A stretch of 64,000 nt of DNA from the NCBI GenBank assembly GCA_031972475.1, contig DALYEP010000001.1, positions 248,001 to 312,000 of the forward strand, read 5' to 3'. Positions 46,479 to 56,323 of this stretch are shown here, one piece after another. Under the pieces are notes generated by a model. It did not search any database. It was not told the origin of the DNA and saw only the letters and a program-made list of their open reading frames with translations. A program made the position numbers and the translations under genes. Positions within the stretch are counted from its first letter, which is position 1. The number at the start of each line of letters is the position of its first letter. This DNA is from CAIQNR01 sp031972475 (GTDB lineage Bacteria; Babelota; Babeliae; Babelales; CAIQNR01).

Positions 46479-49148
46479 ATGGTGTTTTTATTTAAAAAAT
46501 ATAATAAAAAAACGTTATATATATGGTTACTACTTTCATACGCAACCCAAATGCATACGCAAGACAAGTTATTAACCGAAGGTACAGAATCACCTGAAAA
46601 TGCTCAAACCGTATTACTCCATCAAGCTCAAGAAGATGGCCAATATGCAGATATTCATAATAATCTCTTACTACAAATTAATATGATCGAAACTGCATTT
46701 GACACCATTGGACAAGTTCAAGCAAACCTTAACAATTTTAACAATAATGAATTAAGCAACATAGCTCACGAAGAATTTTTAAAATTAAGACAATATGTTA
46801 GTTTATTTAAAGATGAAAATGCTCTGTATGTAAACAGAGAACAAGTCATCATTATGACATCTTTTATCAACCAAATAACTAACATACTCGATGCAATTAC
46901 AACACATGGTATTCAAGCAATTGTATCAAACACAAAAAACATAAAACCAAAAAAACGTTCTCTTGATTTAAATATTGAAAGTATTAAAAAAATAACATCT
47001 CAAGATATTCAAAAAATGCTTCAAGAAATTGATCAAGACCTCAAAAAGATATTAAAAAAAGCAGATGAACTTGGCCTTTCTACTATCAATAAAAACTATC
47101 GAAAAATACGTTCATTCTGGGTAAGAAATAATCTAACTCCTATAACAGAACGTTTATTTGTATATCCGGCAATCTTAACTTGGATTATTTACTGCACAGA
47201 AAAAGACAACATTAAAAGAATTCCTTTTTTACCACAATCATGGATTGATGCTTTAGTAAAATTTAAAGAAGTAGTGAAGAAACCAGGAGCAAAAGCAAAT
47301 AGCAACCCTGTAGAAATAGAACAGAGTGTAGTAGGTTTGAAGGATGGCAAATTAGTCAATATAAGCAAAGAGGGCTTAATTCTAGTTGACGTAAAAAGCA
47401 ATGGATCCTACGACCTAACATCAGGAGTACTTGTAAATCGCGAAGAATTAAAAAAACAATTCCCCGAATTAACAGATCAAGAAATTGAAAAAAATATTAC
47501 AAAAATAACTACCCAAAAAAATGCTTCTGAGACAAGATCAGTAATAAAATCTTCATGGTTTGGAAATTTTGAAGATAGTACTAATGTAATAATAAAACTG
47601 CTAAAAGATGGATCATTATTTCAAATACCTGTGCATATGGCTGCAGCTAATTACATTAAAAATGACCTTATTCTATTAAAAAACAAATTTCAAAAAGTAA
47701 AACTCATTATTGATGACAAGTTATACGGATCTGTAAAGCAACATACTTTTACAGAAATGCTTGTTGGAACTGATCGTTTTAAAGACGTTGTTGGTCGTGA
47801 TTACATAAAATCAGAACTTAATAAAGTTATTGATTATGTATGTAACCCAGAAAAATACGATCGCGCTAATATTACCGTAGAAAAAGGATATTTATTTACC
47901 GGCCCTTCTCAAAACGGTAAAAGTGCTATGGTAAGGGCACTTGCAAATGAACTAACTGATGCTCTTGCAAGATGTGGAAAACCAAACCAAGTACGCGTTC
48001 ACAATATCTCTATTGTTCAATTACTAACTCCTGCTAAAGATGGCAGTCCACTTGGACTTTCGACCTTTGTGAAATTAGCAGAGATGGAAGGCGCTCCTGT
48101 TATTTTAGTAATTGATGAATTTGACATGCTTTCTGTGCAACGTGATCGCGACAATAAAATGCTTGCAGATGTTTTGACTGCTATGAGCAGTGGTTTAAGC
48201 GCATCAGAAAGAAATATGGTTATTATTATTGGATTAACCAACAAACCTCAAAATCTTGATTTTGCACTTCTTCAACATGGACGATTTGGTAAACAATTTA
48301 AATTTGATAAACCAACATATACAGAAAGAGTCGCATTTTTTATAAAAGAATGTGAACGCAGAGCTATGGACCCTCAACGTTTTGACATTAATCAACTTGC
48401 TCAAGAAACAGAAGGTGCATCATTTGGAACGCTTCTTGCAGTAACAAAACGAGCATTCTTACTTGCAAAAGCAAATAATGTTGGAGTAAAACAAGAACAT
48501 TTTGAACATGCACTTGATACAGAAGCTAAAAACATTGTTTTCACAGGAGAAGAGCTTCCTCAAAGCAAACAACACATTATTGCAACTCACAATGCTGGAA
48601 AAGCACTCGTCTCTTACCTTCTTAAACCAACTAAAAAACTTTGCAAAGTAACAACACTACCATGCATACAAGAAATTCAAGAAGAGCATGTAACTCAAGG
48701 GTATTCTGAAAGATCGCCTATCTTTAAACAAAAAGACCAAAGTATTGTACGTTATGGAAATATTTTTTCTTACTCACCAGAAGACACACTCGATATGGAT
48801 GTTCACGAAGAATTGATTAAACAATGTAAAATTTTAATTGCTGGAAATATTGCTCAAAAAGTATCTGACCTTAAAGAACATTCTTTTGATAAAAAAGATA
48901 AAGAAGAAGCTTTAGCTATTGCTCGCAAAATCTCTTTTGAAGGCCTTGAACTTTTACAAGGACTTCCAAAAGAAACTACTGAAAAATTATTACTTCAAGC
49001 ATTCAATCTTCTTGCGTCATATGAAAATGAAGTTAAAACATTAATTAATCAAAACAAAAAAGCATTACATGCATTAACAGAAGCTCTTTTACAAAAGAAG
49101 ATTTTAAAAGCTGATGAAATAACTACCATTATAGAAAATGCTCAATAA
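46479..49148 (+). CDS. Exported FtsH-like AAA+ protein with a dead protease site
   Basis: An 889-residue protein. GAAAGG 6 nt before the ATG at 46479 sets the start. The N-terminus looks like a signal peptide or anchor (KKTLYIWLLLSYATQMHT). Residues about 30-430 are a helical, unrecognised region. An AAA+ domain follows: Walker A TGPSQNGKS (about 474-482), Walker B VIDEFD (about 544-549), sensor 1 in IIGLTNKPQN and Arg finger in HGRFGK. The C-terminal third is laid out like the FtsH M41 protease, but the zinc motif HEAGH reads HNAGK (704-708), removing the catalytic Glu and one His ligand. The later parts (AGNIAQKV; EALAIARKIS; NKKALHALTEALL) also track FtsH. It should be an unfoldase-like ATPase without this protease activity. 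Confidence 0.85.
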   Translation: MVFLFKKYNKKTLYIWLLLSYATQMHTQDKLLTEGTESPENAQTVLLHQAQEDGQYADIHNNLLLQINMIETAFDTIGQVQANLNNFNNNELSNIAHEEFLKLRQYVSLFKDENALYVNREQVIIMTSFINQITNILDAITTHGIQAIVSNTKNIKPKKRSLDLNIESIKKITSQDIQKMLQEIDQDLKKILKKADELGLSTINKNYRKIRSFWVRNNLTPITERLFVYPAILTWIIYCTEKDNIKRIPFLPQSWIDALVKFKEVVKKPGAKANSNPVEIEQSVVGLKDGKLVNISKEGLILVDVKSNGSYDLTSGVLVNREELKKQFPELTDQEIEKNITKITTQKNASETRSVIKSSWFGNFEDSTNVIIKLLKDGSLFQIPVHMAAANYIKNDLILLKNKFQKVKLIIDDKLYGSVKQHTFTEMLVGTDRFKDVVGRDYIKSELNKVIDYVCNPEKYDRANITVEKGYLFTGPSQNGKSAMVRALANELTDALARCGKPNQVRVHNISIVQLLTPAKDGSPLGLSTFVKLAEMEGAPVILVIDEFDMLSVQRDRDNKMLADVLTAMSSGLSASERNMVIIIGLTNKPQNLDFALLQHGRFGKQFKFDKPTYTERVAFFIKECERRAMDPQRFDINQLAQETEGASFGTLLAVTKRAFLLAKANNVGVKQEHFEHALDTEAKNIVFTGEELPQSKQHIIATHNAGKALVSYLLKPTKKLCKVTTLPCIQEIQEEHVTQGYSERSPIFKQKDQSIVRYGNIFSYSPEDTLDMDVHEELIKQCKILIAGNIAQKVSDLKEHSFDKKDKEEALAIARKISFEGLELLQGLPKETTEKLLLQAFNLLASYENEVKTLINQNKKALHALTEALLQKKILKADEITTIIENAQ

Positions 49149-49166
49149 AATCTTTTAATTATGCTT

Positions 49167-49209
49167 AAAATAAAAGAGCCGCTTATTTTACAAGCGGCTC
49201 TTTTATTTT
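49167..49209 (+). terminator. Terminator after the FtsH-like gene
   Basis: An 18-bp perfect stem (core AAGAGCCGCTT/AAGCGGCTCTT) with a 7-nt loop and T-rich tail, 18 nt after the stop. Confidence 0.85.
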
Positions 49210-49294
49210 AAAAACCCTGCCAGTTGCACTTATTAACAATAAAAGTATTATAGAAAATAGGTATATATATATTTAATATTACTATGGAGCTGTT

Positions 49295-49870
49295 ATGAAA
49301 AAACCATTAATTACGTTATTTTTGATAATTTTAAGCATTAAAAGCGCTCAAAAAGAAAGTCCTGATCAAGATAAAAATCCATTATTTTTTGGTAATTATT
49401 TTGTAAATTTAACAGAACGATACGATATATCATTATCTACCAAACAAGGCAGAATATCTTCTAATTTTACAGCAAGAAGATTTGGATTAACCCTATTACC
49501 TTTCACTACAGAATCAGAAGGAACATTTAAAAGATCGGTTTTATTCCCCTTAATGGCGCGATCTTACACTGTTCAAAAAACAACTGAATCATTAGTTGTT
49601 GTAGAATATCACGATATGAATTTTAAAAATATAAATCTTACAAAACCATGGAATACACTTATTCTCCAAACCCCAGAAACACTTTCAATAAATGGAGAAA
49701 AAATAACAGGCTCAGATAGTTATTTTAGTATTTTTCAAAAAGAAGATGATATTTTAGGTTACGACTTTAAAGGAACAGAAACACTATTAAAAAAACAAAA
49801 AGTAACAGATATTCATATTATATCATTTGGTGAAGATAATCAGACGATTTTTTTCCATAAATCAGTTTAA
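49295..49870 (+). CDS. Exported beta-rich protein, unknown
   Basis: A 191-residue protein with signal peptide (MKKPLITLFLIILSIKSAQ) and GGAG 7 nt before the ATG. The mature part has alternating hydrophobic/polar short strands (FFGNYFVNLTERYDISLST; ESLVVVEYHDMNF; IHIISFGEDNQTIFFH) with no Cys, suggesting a compact beta sandwich or barrel-like fold. No family is recognised. It is followed by lepA after 90 nt. Confidence 0.7.
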   Translation: MKKPLITLFLIILSIKSAQKESPDQDKNPLFFGNYFVNLTERYDISLSTKQGRISSNFTARRFGLTLLPFTTESEGTFKRSVLFPLMARSYTVQKTTESLVVVEYHDMNFKNINLTKPWNTLILQTPETLSINGEKITGSDSYFSIFQKEDDILGYDFKGTETLLKKQKVTDIHIISFGEDNQTIFFHKSV

Positions 49871-49961
49871 TAATTCAAATATCATAGAAAAAAATAATAC
49901 ATACGGTATCATTAGAAATATAAATGTAATGAAAATAATCGCATTATAATAATGGTATCGT

Positions 49962-51782
49962 ATGAAACTAACCAAAGAAAACCTTGCTACCTTTACGCCA
50001 GATCGAGTTCGCAACTTCTCAGTAATTGCTCACATTGATCATGGTAAATCAACCCTTTCTGATAGACTTTTAGAAATAACCGGAACCCTCTCTACCCGTC
50101 AAAAAAATGAGCAGTTTTTAGATAAATTACAAGTTGAACGAGAACGAGGGATTACTGTAAAAGCACAAACTGCTTCTATGGTGTATGAACATGAAGGTAA
50201 AGAATATCTTCTTAATTTAATTGATACTCCGGGCCATGTTGATTTTAGTTACGAAGTTTCTCGTTCTTTATATGCTTGCCAAGGAGCACTTCTTCTTGTT
50301 GATGCTGCACAAGGAGTGCAAGCACAAACTATGGCAAATTTTTATCTTGCATTTGCACAAGATTTAGCAATTATTCCTGTTATTAATAAAATTGATATGG
50401 CAAACGCCAATATAGAAAAAGTATCTCGAGAACTTGATACACTTTTTGACTTTCAACAAAATGAAATAGTTCTTGCATCAGCTAAAGCAGGAATTGGTAT
50501 CCAAGAAATTTTATCTGCAATTATAACACGCATTCCTTGTCCTACTACTATTCCTTCTGACCCACTTAAAGCACTTCTTTTTGATTCATGGTTTGATGAT
50601 TATCGCGGAGTTGTTTGTTTGGTTGCTCTTTATGCAGGAGCTCTCAAAAAAGGTGATGATATCATATTTGCACAAACTGGTCTTAAATATGAAATTTTAG
50701 AGATTGGAGTTATGTATCCAAATCCAGTTGCAACAGACGCACTTTATTCTGGCCAAGTAGGTTATATTATTACTGGTATGAAAACAGTTAAAGAAGCTCG
50801 TGTTGGTGATACTATTTATCATGCAAAATTTCCTGTTGCACCCTTTCCTGGTTTTAAACCTGCAAAACCAATGGTCTTTGCAGGAATCTATCCAGTAGAC
50901 AACACAGATTTTGAACTACTAAGAGACTCTATAGAAAAATTAACTTTAAATGATGCCAGTGTAACCGTAGAAAAAAAATCTTCTCCTGCGCTTGGACTTG
51001 GTTTTAGATGTGGCTTTTTAGGGTTATTGCATATGGATGTTTTTAAACAACGACTTGAACAAGAATATAATATGTCAGTTATTATTACTGCTCCAAGCGT
51101 TCGTTATAAATTACAATTAACAAACAAAACTACAGTAGAAATAGAAAATCCATCAGATTTCCCTGAAAGAAATTATATAGAAGAAGTATTTGAGCCAGTG
51201 ATTAATGCAACTATTATTACACCTTCAAAATATCTTGGTGCAATTTTAGAGCTTTGCCAAAAAAAGCGTGGGGTTCAAAAAGATATGTCTTATCTTGATG
51301 AAGATCGCGTTATTATGAAATACAAATTACCGCTTAATGAAGTCGCAACTGAATTTTATGATCAGCTCAAATCCGTTTCTTCTGGTTATGCAAGCTTTGA
51401 CTATGAAGAAGCAGGCTACGAACCTGCAGATCTTGTAAAAATGGATATACTTTTAAATGGAAAACCCGTTGATGCATTAACGGTTATTGTTCACAAAGAA
51501 AGTGCTTATTATATAGGACGATACCTTACAGAAAAACTTCGTGCAGCTATACCAAGACAAATGTTTGAAGTAATTATACAAGCTGCATTAGGCTCAAATA
51601 TTGTTGCAAGAGAAAGAGTTTCTGCCCTACGTAAAAATGTTATTGCAAAATGTTATGGTGGAGATATAAGCCGTAAACGTAAACTTCTTGAAAAGCAAAA
51701 AGAAGGTAAAAAACGTATGAAACAAGTAGGAAATGTAGAAGTCCCACAAGAGGCATTTTTAAGCATTCTTAAGCGAGAATAA
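49962..51782 (+). CDS. lepA: Elongation factor 4 (LepA)
   Basis: A 606-residue translational GTPase that moves ribosomes back or helps initiation and assembly under stress. Visible are G1 AHIDHGKST, switch I RGITVKAQT, G3 DTPGHVDFSYEV, G4 NKIDM, and the LepA-specific C-terminal part (GGDISRKRKLLEKQKEGKKRMK). Length is normal. It lies alone between exported-protein genes on the plus strand. Confidence 0.97.
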   Translation: MKLTKENLATFTPDRVRNFSVIAHIDHGKSTLSDRLLEITGTLSTRQKNEQFLDKLQVERERGITVKAQTASMVYEHEGKEYLLNLIDTPGHVDFSYEVSRSLYACQGALLLVDAAQGVQAQTMANFYLAFAQDLAIIPVINKIDMANANIEKVSRELDTLFDFQQNEIVLASAKAGIGIQEILSAIITRIPCPTTIPSDPLKALLFDSWFDDYRGVVCLVALYAGALKKGDDIIFAQTGLKYEILEIGVMYPNPVATDALYSGQVGYIITGMKTVKEARVGDTIYHAKFPVAPFPGFKPAKPMVFAGIYPVDNTDFELLRDSIEKLTLNDASVTVEKKSSPALGLGFRCGFLGLLHMDVFKQRLEQEYNMSVIITAPSVRYKLQLTNKTTVEIENPSDFPERNYIEEVFEPVINATIITPSKYLGAILELCQKKRGVQKDMSYLDEDRVIMKYKLPLNEVATEFYDQLKSVSSGYASFDYEEAGYEPADLVKMDILLNGKPVDALTVIVHKESAYYIGRYLTEKLRAAIPRQMFEVIIQAALGSNIVARERVSALRKNVIAKCYGGDISRKRKLLEKQKEGKKRMKQVGNVEVPQEAFLSILKRE

Positions 51783-51870
51783 GCTTCTTTTTTTAAAAAA
51801 ATATATTTTAATTGCTACCACTTTGGACGAAATGCTATAATTTCAAATAGGAATTTTAAGAGGTGGTAGC

Positions 51871-53502
51871 ATGAAAAATATTTACAGGGTTTTTTTTATT
51901 ATTATATGTGGATGTATTACAGAATCTCATGCATCAAACAGAAGATCATCTATATCATCTATATCTTCACAAACACACTCAAATCGCTCTTCACGCTCCC
52001 CTTCTCTAGAAATTCAAGGACAACAACGTTCAGTCTTAACACAAAAAAAACAAAAACAAACACAAAGACCATATGCTATTGAAAGAAGAAAAAGCATTGA
52101 AGTACCAGAAAGAACTGGCACTTTTTTAACCCCCTGGGTTAATGCTGTGAGAAGACTTACAAATCAACCACAATATCATCGAGAACCTACAAATGCTCTA
52201 CAACATAAAGAAAATTTAAAATATCACGATAAAAGTAACTTTAAAGAACCTGAAACGTATAAAGAAGACGGAGAAAACCGTAGAGACAAAACACAAAAAG
52301 AAATTGCATCAGAAAAATTCAGTAATTTAGATGATTTGTATAAAGAGGCAAAAGTAGAAGCAGAAAGAGCTTTAATTTTTTTAAACAAGCAAAAAAGAAC
52401 TGATGATCATGATGATTTATATAATAATATAAAGGAATTATATAAAGACTATAAAGACGAATTTACCAAAATTAAAAAGGATAATCTTACGCCTGAAAAT
52501 CAAACTAAATTAGATGCCTTAATTAAAGATCTTGAAAAACAAATTGATCGATTCCCCGAAGAAAGAGCACAAAGAGCACAAAAATCGTCACTTATAAATC
52601 AGAACCAAAAGCCACGTGTAACTTCATTAAGTCCAAAGAAATCATCTTTATTAATAGAAGAATTAAAAAGCACACTTGCAAAAGATACCCGAAGCAGATC
52701 AGGAAGCTTAGATGAATCAGCAAGCAACCTAAGAGATCAAACCCTCAGTGGGAATAAATTATCTGAATCAAAAAGAAATTCGATATCAGAAAAAGATGTA
52801 TCAAAAATTGAAAATAAAAAACTATCAAATGAATTAAGTGAAGACATTAATTTAAAAAAAGAAAAATTTAAAAAATTTTTCGACACACATAAAATCAGAC
52901 TACCAAAAGAAAATAATTCAAAAAAAACCTTAACTACAACGCAAGAATTAAAAAATTTAAGTAAAGAAGATAGCTATACAATTGAAGAATCAATTATAAA
53001 TCTTAAAAAAGCAAACGATCTTGCATCAAAACAAGATCTAACCAATGAAGATGCTCTACAGTATCAAGCAACAATTACAAAACTTTTAGAAAGAACAGAA
53101 GAACCACAACCAAAAGACAATGAAAAAATACAACACCAAACAGTTAAAGAATTGATTCAATATAGAGATCTTATGCAAATTGCTGAAGCTATGGGAATAC
53201 AAAACTCAAACAAAAGGCTATCTATTGAACAAAAATTACAACAAATAAGCGATAAAGAAATTATTTATTCCTCTAAAGGAGGGATCATTTTAAATACACG
53301 CACAGGAAGAGAAAACCCTGAAGAATCTATCAAGATTATTAAAGATATAGAAAAAGCTTTGGGGAAAAGTGATCAACAAGCAACCAGAACTGTTGCCCTT
53401 AGAAAAATTTACGATCTTGTAAGAAGATATCCTATTTGGACAGCAAGTATTGCCGCAGTGTTGGCAATAGTGATTGGAAATATTTTAAATCAAACACTTT
53501 AA
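51871..53502 (+). CDS. Exported Lys/Glu/Ser-rich protein with C-terminal membrane helix
   Basis: A 543-residue protein. Signal peptide at the N-terminus (MKNIYRVFFIIICGCITESH), then a Ser/Arg-rich disordered part (RRSSISSISS), long charged helical and disordered regions, and a hydrophobic helix at the very end (WTASIAAVLAIVIGNIL). GAGG lies 7 nt before the ATG. No enzymatic motif is visible. The layout (disordered mature region plus terminal anchor) is that of a surface or effector-like protein, by inference. Confidence 0.7.
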   Translation: MKNIYRVFFIIICGCITESHASNRRSSISSISSQTHSNRSSRSPSLEIQGQQRSVLTQKKQKQTQRPYAIERRKSIEVPERTGTFLTPWVNAVRRLTNQPQYHREPTNALQHKENLKYHDKSNFKEPETYKEDGENRRDKTQKEIASEKFSNLDDLYKEAKVEAERALIFLNKQKRTDDHDDLYNNIKELYKDYKDEFTKIKKDNLTPENQTKLDALIKDLEKQIDRFPEERAQRAQKSSLINQNQKPRVTSLSPKKSSLLIEELKSTLAKDTRSRSGSLDESASNLRDQTLSGNKLSESKRNSISEKDVSKIENKKLSNELSEDINLKKEKFKKFFDTHKIRLPKENNSKKTLTTTQELKNLSKEDSYTIEESIINLKKANDLASKQDLTNEDALQYQATITKLLERTEEPQPKDNEKIQHQTVKELIQYRDLMQIAEAMGIQNSNKRLSIEQKLQQISDKEIIYSSKGGIILNTRTGRENPEESIKIIKDIEKALGKSDQQATRTVALRKIYDLVRRYPIWTASIAAVLAIVIGNILNQTL

Positions 53503-53641
53503 AATATAAGCCTAACAAAAGCGCCTATAAATTTTCAGATAAGATATATTGATTTAAGTTCTTGATGATTGATATAATTCAAATAGAAGATTTTAATTAA
53601 TGATTAAAATGCTATTACGTATATAAAAAAAAGGGGAAGGT

Positions 53642-55480
53642 ATGAAGAAAAAAATTTTAATAATGCTTGCTATTATTATAGCACAAGGAGTCTATTGTGC
53701 TCCTGCAGGTTTAAATAGAGATCTTATGGAGATGGAAAAAAATCTAGATATTATAAAAAATCAAGGGTTTGAAGAATACTTCAAAACAATTAATTTTACA
53801 GATCCTGGAACACAAGATTCTACTATTGCTCAAGAAGAAATTAAACAATCTATAAAGGTACTTGATATCGCAAGAGAAGAATTATCTAATGAAAATAATA
53901 ACGGTATGAATGATTCTGTTATATCAAATAGTAGCAATCTTAATACTGATTCCAATAATCTTAACAAATTAGATATATATATAGATCTTATAAATAAAAA
54001 CATTATTGATATGCGTTTTAACAATCCGCTTAAATTTGAACAACATTTAAAGCCTGGAATTATTTCAGTGTTTTTAGATTATATCAATACTGCCTTAACC
54101 AAAAATCACTATCCTTTTGAAGAAAATCAAATCCACAATCAACTTACAGAGGATGAGGTTAGGGAATTATTAAAGAATGCATACGAACATTTAAAAAAAT
54201 TCCCCCTTGTTTTAGCTATAAATACAAATAGTGATTTTATACAAAAATGCTCACGCAGTTATTATCCAGCAAAAGACCTTTTTAAAAATGAACTAACACA
54301 ATTTAAAAACCTCTTTACAAAAATCTCTAATAATTTTAACAAATCAGCAAACCAATATATTAAGGCAATTCAATATCTTCTTAACATAGAAGACTTTAAA
54401 AAAGACGAAATTGTTATAGATGAATTATCTAATGAAATAAACGATTACTTTACAAAAACAACAGACAAAGATCAGAAAAATAATTTTATTAAAAAATTAA
54501 AATCATTAAGTGATGCATATAATAAAGCTGCAATGCCTAAACAAAATTTTGTAGAGGGGCAACAAGAAATTATTAAAGAGATAATGATATCACAAGTATC
54601 TAACCTTGAAGATAATATCGATACAATTTCGAGTAGAATAGAAAAACTTAATGATAAAACAAACACTGTTTTTGAGAAAATAAAAGAATTAAAAGAAGAA
54701 ATAAAATCTGAATTAAACGAACGGAATAAATCTTTTGTCGAAGAAAAAAATAAAATCTTAAGATGGGCAGACAGTGGATCTGCTATTAAACTGTTGCAGT
54801 CAACTACATCATCTATAAATTCTTCTATAAAAAATATAACTGGAGCCGCTACAAACAACGACGCAATCTCTAAATATCAAACTTATGATATTGAAAAAAT
54901 TAGAAACATGACATTAAAAGAATTTGCAAAAAATGGTTACCAATGGCCAATTAAAGAAGTTACAGAAAGCGATACCAGCAATCAACAAACAAACCTTGTT
55001 GAAAAAGTGCTTGATTCAACTCTTGATGGAACAGTAAAAACAATGGAATTTAATGCAGAACTTGCAAGAATTAAAAATATGAATCATGAAGATTTTGAAG
55101 AAGCTCAAACACTAAAAAGAAAGAGAAGAATAAAAAACGATGATGATGAATACGATGATGAAGATTATGATGAAAGCTATAACCAAAAAAGATCATCTCA
55201 ACGAACCAATAGAAGCACAAGAAGAAATTATAACGATGAATACGATGATGATGAATACGATGATCAAGACGAGCAACTTTTGAGGCTGCGAAAAGCTATT
55301 GCTATGAATAAGCTTGTACAAGATTCTGGCGGAATGACAGCAGTTTTAAAATCTCAAATGCAAGGTAAATTATTTGGAGCAATGATGGACAAAATTGATA
55401 GCATTGGAACTTCTTCATCAAAATCAAGACCTGCTAAAAAAAGATCTGGTTTAAGACAAAAAAATCAAAGATATAATTAA
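53642..55480 (+). CDS. Exported helical protein with acidic Asp/Tyr-rich tail
   Basis: A 612-residue protein with signal peptide (MKKKILIMLAIIIAQGVYCA) and GGGGAAGG directly upstream of the ATG. The body is mostly alpha-helical and charged, with a coiled coil at about 310-370 (IEKLNDKTNTVFEKIKELK). Near the end two Asp/Glu/Tyr-rich blocks (NDDDEYDDEDYDESYN and YNDEYDDDEYDDQDE) flank a Ser/Arg-rich stretch, and a basic tail closes the protein. The two blocks are near repeats in DNA as well. No family is recognised. Confidence 0.7.
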   Translation: MKKKILIMLAIIIAQGVYCAPAGLNRDLMEMEKNLDIIKNQGFEEYFKTINFTDPGTQDSTIAQEEIKQSIKVLDIAREELSNENNNGMNDSVISNSSNLNTDSNNLNKLDIYIDLINKNIIDMRFNNPLKFEQHLKPGIISVFLDYINTALTKNHYPFEENQIHNQLTEDEVRELLKNAYEHLKKFPLVLAINTNSDFIQKCSRSYYPAKDLFKNELTQFKNLFTKISNNFNKSANQYIKAIQYLLNIEDFKKDEIVIDELSNEINDYFTKTTDKDQKNNFIKKLKSLSDAYNKAAMPKQNFVEGQQEIIKEIMISQVSNLEDNIDTISSRIEKLNDKTNTVFEKIKELKEEIKSELNERNKSFVEEKNKILRWADSGSAIKLLQSTTSSINSSIKNITGAATNNDAISKYQTYDIEKIRNMTLKEFAKNGYQWPIKEVTESDTSNQQTNLVEKVLDSTLDGTVKTMEFNAELARIKNMNHEDFEEAQTLKRKRRIKNDDDEYDDEDYDESYNQKRSSQRTNRSTRRNYNDEYDDDEYDDQDEQLLRLRKAIAMNKLVQDSGGMTAVLKSQMQGKLFGAMMDKIDSIGTSSSKSRPAKKRSGLRQKNQRYN

Positions 55481-55520
55481 GAAAAGACAAAGAATAAAAC
55501 AATATATAAAAACTTTGAAC

Positions 55521-55571
55521 AAATTTTCAAAAAAAAGGCTCGAAAAAATCGAGCCTTTTTTTTGAAAATTT
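55521..55571. terminator. 23-bp perfect bidirectional terminator
   Basis: AAATTTTC, an A-run and GGCTCGA pair fully with the reverse complement around AAAAA. It lies between the convergent exported gene and grpE and has A- and T-runs on both sides. Confidence 0.85.
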
Positions 55572-55580
55572 AAAATCATT

Positions 55581-56129
55581 TTATGCAGCAACACTCACTT
55601 TTGCTGTACGAAGCACTTGATCTTTATACATAAAGCCTTTTTCAAAAACCTTTACAATAGAACCCGATGCATAAGCATCATCTTGCACTTGCATAATAGC
55701 TTCATGAATATTTGGATCAAAAGTTGTTACTTCAGCAATAACCGTAACTTTTTGAGATGCTAAAAATTCATATAATGCTTTGTGAATAAGTTCAAAACCA
55801 ACAAGCCATGAATGTAATGCTTCATTTTGATTTGCTTGAGCTTCTAAAAGAGCCCGATCAAAATTATCAACAATAGAAAGCATTGCAAGTAAAACTTCTG
55901 AACGAGAACGATCGATCAAAAGATACTTATCTGATTCCGCTCTTTTTTTATAATTTTGAAAATCAGCTGTCAATCTTGAAAATTTATCTTTTAAGATAAC
56001 AAGCTCCTCTAAAGTTGCATTGAATTGACTATCATTTTCTGCAGATGAAGATTTTACACTTTCTGAAGAAGTCGCGTCAGACAAATCATTGTTATCAATC
56101 TCGTCGAGATCATTGTTAATATCAAACAT
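55581..56129 (-). CDS. grpE: Nucleotide exchange factor GrpE
   Basis: A 182-residue DnaK cofactor that speeds ADP release. The N-terminus is acidic and Asp-rich, then comes the long helix (KDKFSRLTADFQNYKKRAES) and the C-terminal beta part (EKGFMYKDQVLRTAKVSV). The longest frame starts 29 codons upstream, but AAGGA lies 6 nt before the ATG at 56129 and the upstream part has no GrpE features. dnaK is 24 kb away in the window. Confidence 0.93.
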   Translation of the reverse strand: MFDINNDLDEIDNNDLSDATSSESVKSSSAENDSQFNATLEELVILKDKFSRLTADFQNYKKRAESDKYLLIDRSRSEVLLAMLSIVDNFDRALLEAQANQNEALHSWLVGFELIHKALYEFLASQKVTVIAEVTTFDPNIHEAIMQVQDDAYASGSIVKVFEKGFMYKDQVLRTAKVSVAA

Positions 56130-56275
56130 GCAAGTTCCTTGACTTTTATAACCATTCTTATTAGGAAATGAAACATAGTAATGTTTGAAGTATAGCAAAA
56201 AAAACCTTAGAAACAAGGAGGTAAAATAAAAAAAACATTTCTTAAACTATACAAAATAAAAAGAGAGCTCACGTA

Positions 56276-56323
56276 ATGAAAACAATCATTTCAACCCCTT
56301 CAAAAAAAGGAAAGTACGTATGA
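56276..56323 (+). CDS. Possible 15-codon leader peptide coupled to the barrel gene
   Basis: ATG at 56276 opens 15 codons (MKTIISTPSKKGKYV) and ends in TGA at 56321-56323, so the stop overlaps the ATG of the next gene as ATGA. The Shine-Dalgarno of the next gene (AAAGGAAAG) lies inside it. Its own ribosome site is weak (AGAGAG). It could couple translation to the barrel gene, or be chance. It is too short for codon statistics. Confidence 0.35.
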   Translation: MKTIISTPSKKGKYV

